Position numbers and translations under genes: made by a program
Assembly (NCBI GenBank): GCA_017442185.1
Contig: JAFSAT010000024.1
Span: 1-64,000, forward strand
Direction: 5' to 3'
Length of the DNA stretch: 64,000 bases
DNA from: Bacteroidaceae bacterium
Lineage (GTDB): Bacteria > Bacteroidota > Bacteroidia > Bacteroidales > Bacteroidaceae
Part shown: piece after piece, positions 60,983 through 64,000 of the stretch
How positions within the stretch are numbered: position 1 is the stretch's first letter
Layout of the letters: each line of letters starts with the position of its first letter
Notes under the pieces: generated by a model
Databases searched by the model: none
What the model saw: only the letters and a program-made list of their open reading frames with translations
Told to the model about the DNA's origin: nothing

Positions 60983-63733
60983 TTATTTTGATAGTTTTTC
61001 GATGCTCTCTGTCAGCATGGCTATTTTTTCTTTTGCATCGGACTGTTTTTTGCGCTCGATGGCAATGATTTTTTCGGGTGCTTTGCTCACAAAGTTAGGG
61101 TTGTTGAGCTTTGCTTCTACGCTCTTCAGGAATTTCTCGTGGTAGGCAAGCTCTTCGCGCATTTTTGCAATCTCGGCATCTTTGTCTATTAGGGAGCCCA
61201 TGGGGACGGCATATTCTGTGGTACCTATGCGGAACGAAACTGCGGTATCATCGGGGGTTGTGCTGTTTTCTATGGACGATAGGTTTGCCATTTTTGTAAG
61301 CACGCTTTCAAGCCCTGTCACGTGTGATTCTCCTATAATCTGCAAGGTGAGGGGTTCGCGAGGAGACAGATTCTTCTGTTGGCGAATGGAGCGTACATTG
61401 CCTACTATCTCTTTGAGTGCTTCGATGCGGGCTATGAATGCTTCGTCGCAAGGACGGCTCAGATGTAGCACGCTTTGTGTCATCAGGCTCTCGCCGTTGC
61501 TGCGTTCTTGTATCGACTGCCACAGCTCTTCGGTGATAAATGGCATGAAGGGGTGAAGAAGGCGCATCAGGTCGTCAAAGAATCCGAGTGTGGCCTCGTA
61601 TGTGGCTTTGTCGATTGGTGAGCCGTAGGCCGGCTTTATCATCTCGAGATACCATGCCGAGAATTCGTCCCAAAATAGTGTGTAGAGGTTCATAAGCGCT
61701 TCGCTTATGCGGTATTTGCTATATTGGTCGTTTAGCATATTTACAGCTTTTGCAAGCACTTCGTTGAACCATTCTACGGCTATCTCTGAACTTTTGGGTT
61801 GTGCAATGTCGTTGCTCACATTCCATCCTTTCACCAAACGGAATGCATTCCATATTTTGTTGCAGAAGTTGCGTCCTTGTTCGCAAAGACTCTCGTCGAA
61901 GAGTATATCATTGCCGGCTGGTGCCGACAACATTATGCCCATGCGCACTCCGTCGGCACCGTAGCGTGCTATCAGGTCTAACGGGTCGGGGCTGTTGCCT
62001 AATGATTTGCTCATTTTGCGTCCCAATTTGTCACGAACAATTCCGGTGAAGTAGACATTCTTGAATGGCATGTTTTCTTGATATTCGTAGCCTGCCATTA
62101 TCATGCGTGCCACCCAGAAAAATATAATATCGGGACCGGTTACAAGGTCGGCTGTGGGATAGTAGTAGTTAATCTCTTTGTTCCCGGGGTCGAGTATTCC
62201 GTTGAATAGTGATACGGGCCACAACCATGAGCTGAACCATGTGTCGAGTGCGTCATCGTCTTGTGTAAGTTGGTCGGCGGTGATATTTTCGCAACCGGGT
62301 ATCTGACGGGCTTTTGCTACGGCTTCTTCGAGACTTTCTGCTACCACAAAGCGCTCCTCGTCGCCTTCGATGGCGGGTAGGAAGTATGCGGGTATGCGGT
62401 GCCCCCACCATAGCTGGCGGCTGATGCACCAATCTTGTATGTTGTCGAGCCAGTTTTTGTATGTTGTTTTGTATTTTGTGGGGTAGAATTTCAGTTTATC
62501 TTCGATAACCGGGGGAAGTGCTATGTCGGCAAAGTGTTGCATGCTGAGGAACCACTGCATGCAGAGGCGGGGCTCCACTGCGGTGTCGGCGTTGCGCTCA
62601 CTGTAACCTACTTTGTTCACATAATCTTCTATTTTTTCGAGCAATGCGGCTGCTTCAAGGTCTTTAACAATTTGTTTGCGTACCTCCATGCGATCCATTC
62701 CCACGTATAGTCCGGCAGCTTCGCTTATTGTTGCATCGGGGTTGAATATGTCTATTGTCTCGATATTGTGCTTTTTGCCCAGCATATAGTCGTTTGTGTC
62801 GTGTGCGGGAGTCACTTTCAAGCATCCTGTACCAAATTCAATCTCTACATAGCGGTCTTCTATTACGGGTATCGAACGTCCTACCAAGGGGACAATAACC
62901 CTTTTGCCTTTCAGCCAACTGTTCTTGGGGTCTTTGGGGTTTATACACATTGCTGTGTCGCCCATAATGGTCTCGGGGCGTGTGGTGGCTACCACTGCGT
63001 AGCGGCGTCCGTTGGAATCGCGGTGCAGTATCTGATGTTTTACAGTGGGGTCGAAGTTGGCTTCGGGGGTGAGGGTTACGGCATCCGGCTCTTCGCCGTC
63101 GGTGCATCCTGCCGCTTCGTCGACATAGTATCTCAAATAGTAGAGCTTGCTTTGCTCTTCTTTGTATATAACCTCTTCGTTGCTAAGGGCTGTTTGGGCC
63201 TTTGGATCCCAATTGACCATTCGCAGTCCGCGATATATGAGGCCTTTGTTGTAGAGGTCGCAGAATACTTTAATGACGCTTTTGCTTCGTGTCTCGTCCA
63301 TTGTGAACGAGGTTCTGTCCCAATCGCACGATGCTCCTAATTTTCTTAATTGTTTAAGTATTATTCCGCCGTGCTCTTCTGTCCAATCCCATGCGTGCTT
63401 GAGAAATTCTTCGCGTGTGAGGTCGCTCTTTTTGATTCCTTGCTCGGCGAGCTTTTTTACCACTTTTGCTTCGGTTGCGATGGAGGCATGGTCGGTACCC
63501 GGCACCCAGCAGGCATTTTTGCCTGTCATGCGGGCATGGCGTATGAGTATATCTTGTATTGTGTTGTTGAGCATGTGTCCCATGTGTAGCACGCCTGTGA
63601 CGTTGGGAGGCGGAATTACAATGGTGTATGGCTCTCTTTCGTCGGGCTCTGAATGGAATAGATTGTGTTCCATCCAATATTTGTACCATTTCTCTTCTAC
63701 TTCTGCAGGAATGTAGGTGGTTGCTAAGCTCAT
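60983..63733 (-). CDS. valS: Valine--tRNA ligase
   Basis: The 916-residue class I synthetase has the HIGH-type motif HMGH at residues 50-53 within [15 protein letters not shown] and the KMSKS loop in [14 protein letters not shown]. The CP1 editing domain lies between ([26 protein letters not shown]), and a C-terminal coiled coil forms the last 65 residues. The protein is full length. It is the most upstream gene of the minus-strand block in this window. Confidence 0.97.
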   Translation of the reverse strand: MSLATTYIPAEVEEKWYKYWMEHNLFHSEPDEREPYTIVIPPPNVTGVLHMGHMLNNTIQDILIRHARMTGKNACWVPGTDHASIATEAKVVKKLAEQGIKKSDLTREEFLKHAWDWTEEHGGIILKQLRKLGASCDWDRTSFTMDETRSKSVIKVFCDLYNKGLIYRGLRMVNWDPKAQTALSNEEVIYKEEQSKLYYLRYYVDEAAGCTDGEEPDAVTLTPEANFDPTVKHQILHRDSNGRRYAVVATTRPETIMGDTAMCINPKDPKNSWLKGKRVIVPLVGRSIPVIEDRYVEIEFGTGCLKVTPAHDTNDYMLGKKHNIETIDIFNPDATISEAAGLYVGMDRMEVRKQIVKDLEAAALLEKIEDYVNKVGYSERNADTAVEPRLCMQWFLSMQHFADIALPPVIEDKLKFYPTKYKTTYKNWLDNIQDWCISRQLWWGHRIPAYFLPAIEGDEERFVVAESLEEAVAKARQIPGCENITADQLTQDDDALDTWFSSWLWPVSLFNGILDPGNKEINYYYPTADLVTGPDIIFFWVARMIMAGYEYQENMPFKNVYFTGIVRDKLGRKMSKSLGNSPDPLDLIARYGADGVRMGIMLSAPAGNDILFDESLCEQGRNFCNKIWNAFRLVKGWNVSNDIAQPKSSEIAVEWFNEVLAKAVNMLNDQYSKYRISEALMNLYTLFWDEFSAWYLEMIKPAYGSPIDKATYEATLGFFDDLMRLLHPFMPFITEELWQSIQERSNGESLMTQSVLHLSRPCDEAFIARIEALKEIVGNVRSIRQQKNLSPREPLTLQIIGESHVTGLESVLTKMANLSSIENSTTPDDTAVSFRIGTTEYAVPMGSLIDKDAEIAKMREELAYHEKFLKSVEAKLNNPNFVSKAPEKIIAIERKKQSDAKEKIAMLTESIEKLSK

Positions 63734-63785
63734 AGTGTATATTGTTTTATGTTTATTAATCTGTTGTTATGTGTATTACAAACTG

Positions 63786-63793
63786 CAAATTTA
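63786..63793 (-). promoter_or_regulatory. Possible -7 box of valS
   Basis: TAAATTTG on the minus strand, 53 bp upstream of valS, matches TAnnTTTG. No -33 TTTG is found at the right spacing. The remaining 63794-64000 is A/T-rich, with only a small hairpin (TCTCTCG at 63905 with CGAGAGA at 63922), and I see no gene. Confidence 0.35.
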
Positions 63794-64000
63794 ATTGTAT
63801 TTATCGGAAACTTTTTTATTTTATTGTAAATTATTTCGGATGCTGTTTAATTTTCTTTTATAATTATTATTCCGAAGCTGTTTTTTATGCTTTTTGGGTA
63901 ATTTTCTCTCGTTGCGTGCTGCGAGAGAATGTGCATCTCAATCAAATGAAAAACGACACTGTAAACTGAATCGGGTTAGGTGTAAACTAAGACAGTTCGC

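Noticed and set aside
63835..63876. Fifth copy of the hairpin element
   Set aside because: Only CTGTTTAATTT and an A/T-rich tail are shared, which chance could explain in this composition.
63769..63969. 66-residue plus-strand frame upstream of valS
   Set aside because: It is Phe/Tyr/Cys-rich, typical of A/T-rich non-coding DNA, and overlaps the probable valS promoter.

Overview
The window is a housekeeping stretch of a Bacteroidota chromosome, almost certainly order Bacteroidales and probably gut-associated. Four things point there. The gene families are typical of the group: DUF5686, DUF4421, DUF4834, DUF4468, the putative-porin family, a PPi-dependent phosphofructokinase and a C10 (streptopain-like) protease. 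A GH133-glycosyltransferase-GH57 glycogen cluster is present. Promoters repeatedly fit the Bacteroidales form TTTG-N19-21-TAnnTTTG. Starts rarely have Shine-Dalgarno sequences. I cannot resolve genus. I see no transposase, integrase, phage gene, CRISPR array or rRNA.

Layout. 1-1.1 kb: tRNA-Arg(TCT) with its own terminator, and a Crp/Fnr-type regulator, both on the minus strand. 1.2-1.83 kb: non-coding array of 84-bp tandem repeats followed by a hairpin (MITE-like) element. 1.9-6.7 kb (+): miaA, a diacylglycerol-kinase-family protein, kdsA and a DUF5686 outer-membrane protein, all overlapping or nearly so. 6.7-11.5 kb (+): glycogen operon (debranching enzyme, glycosyltransferase, GH57-like protein) behind a strong promoter. 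11.6-16 kb (-): dnaE, trxA and a small acidic protein. 16.1-18.2 kb (+): a second, intact hairpin element, then psd-pssA (phosphatidylethanolamine synthesis) and a DUF4834 protein. 18.2-23.4 kb: tadA with a small RHH-like gene (-), diverging from yraN, a YjbR-type gene and birA (+), then two envelope proteins. 23.4-28.5 kb (-): DUF4468, a small membrane protein with a GTG start, a putative porin, a Gfo/Idh/MocA oxidoreductase and DUF4421. 28.7-30.4 kb (+): PASTA protein and an RluD-type pseudouridine synthase. 30.5-33 kb (-): pfp and a GH25 lysozyme. 33.3-36.5 kb (+): a small conserved protein coupled to a large secreted amidase/golvesin/FN3 protein.

From 36.7 to 63.7 kb every gene is on the minus strand: rpmH; an RND tripartite efflux operon (adaptor, pump, TolC) running into a YihY/BrkB membrane protein, an aldo/keto reductase and an M50 peptidase; a metabolic/translation group (UXS, lysS, gpsA, pgi, HAD phosphatase, prmC); a secreted C10 protease; a TolC-HlyD-permease-permease exporter without an ATPase gene; and valS with a coiled-coil membrane protein.

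The most unusual observations are: (1) a dispersed intergenic hairpin element with 19-bp perfect terminal inverted repeats and three further partial or decayed copies; (2) tandem 84-bp units, each carrying a promoter-like -7 box, with a diverged copy 32 kb away; (3) a GH57 protein whose nucleophile and acid/base positions both look substituted; (4) a 51-bp near-perfect palindrome touching the start codon of the exporter operon; (5) an apparent domain insertion in the C10 protease. I found no clear previously undescribed multi-gene system; the hairpin/repeat biology and the exporter locus are the best candidates for a second look.
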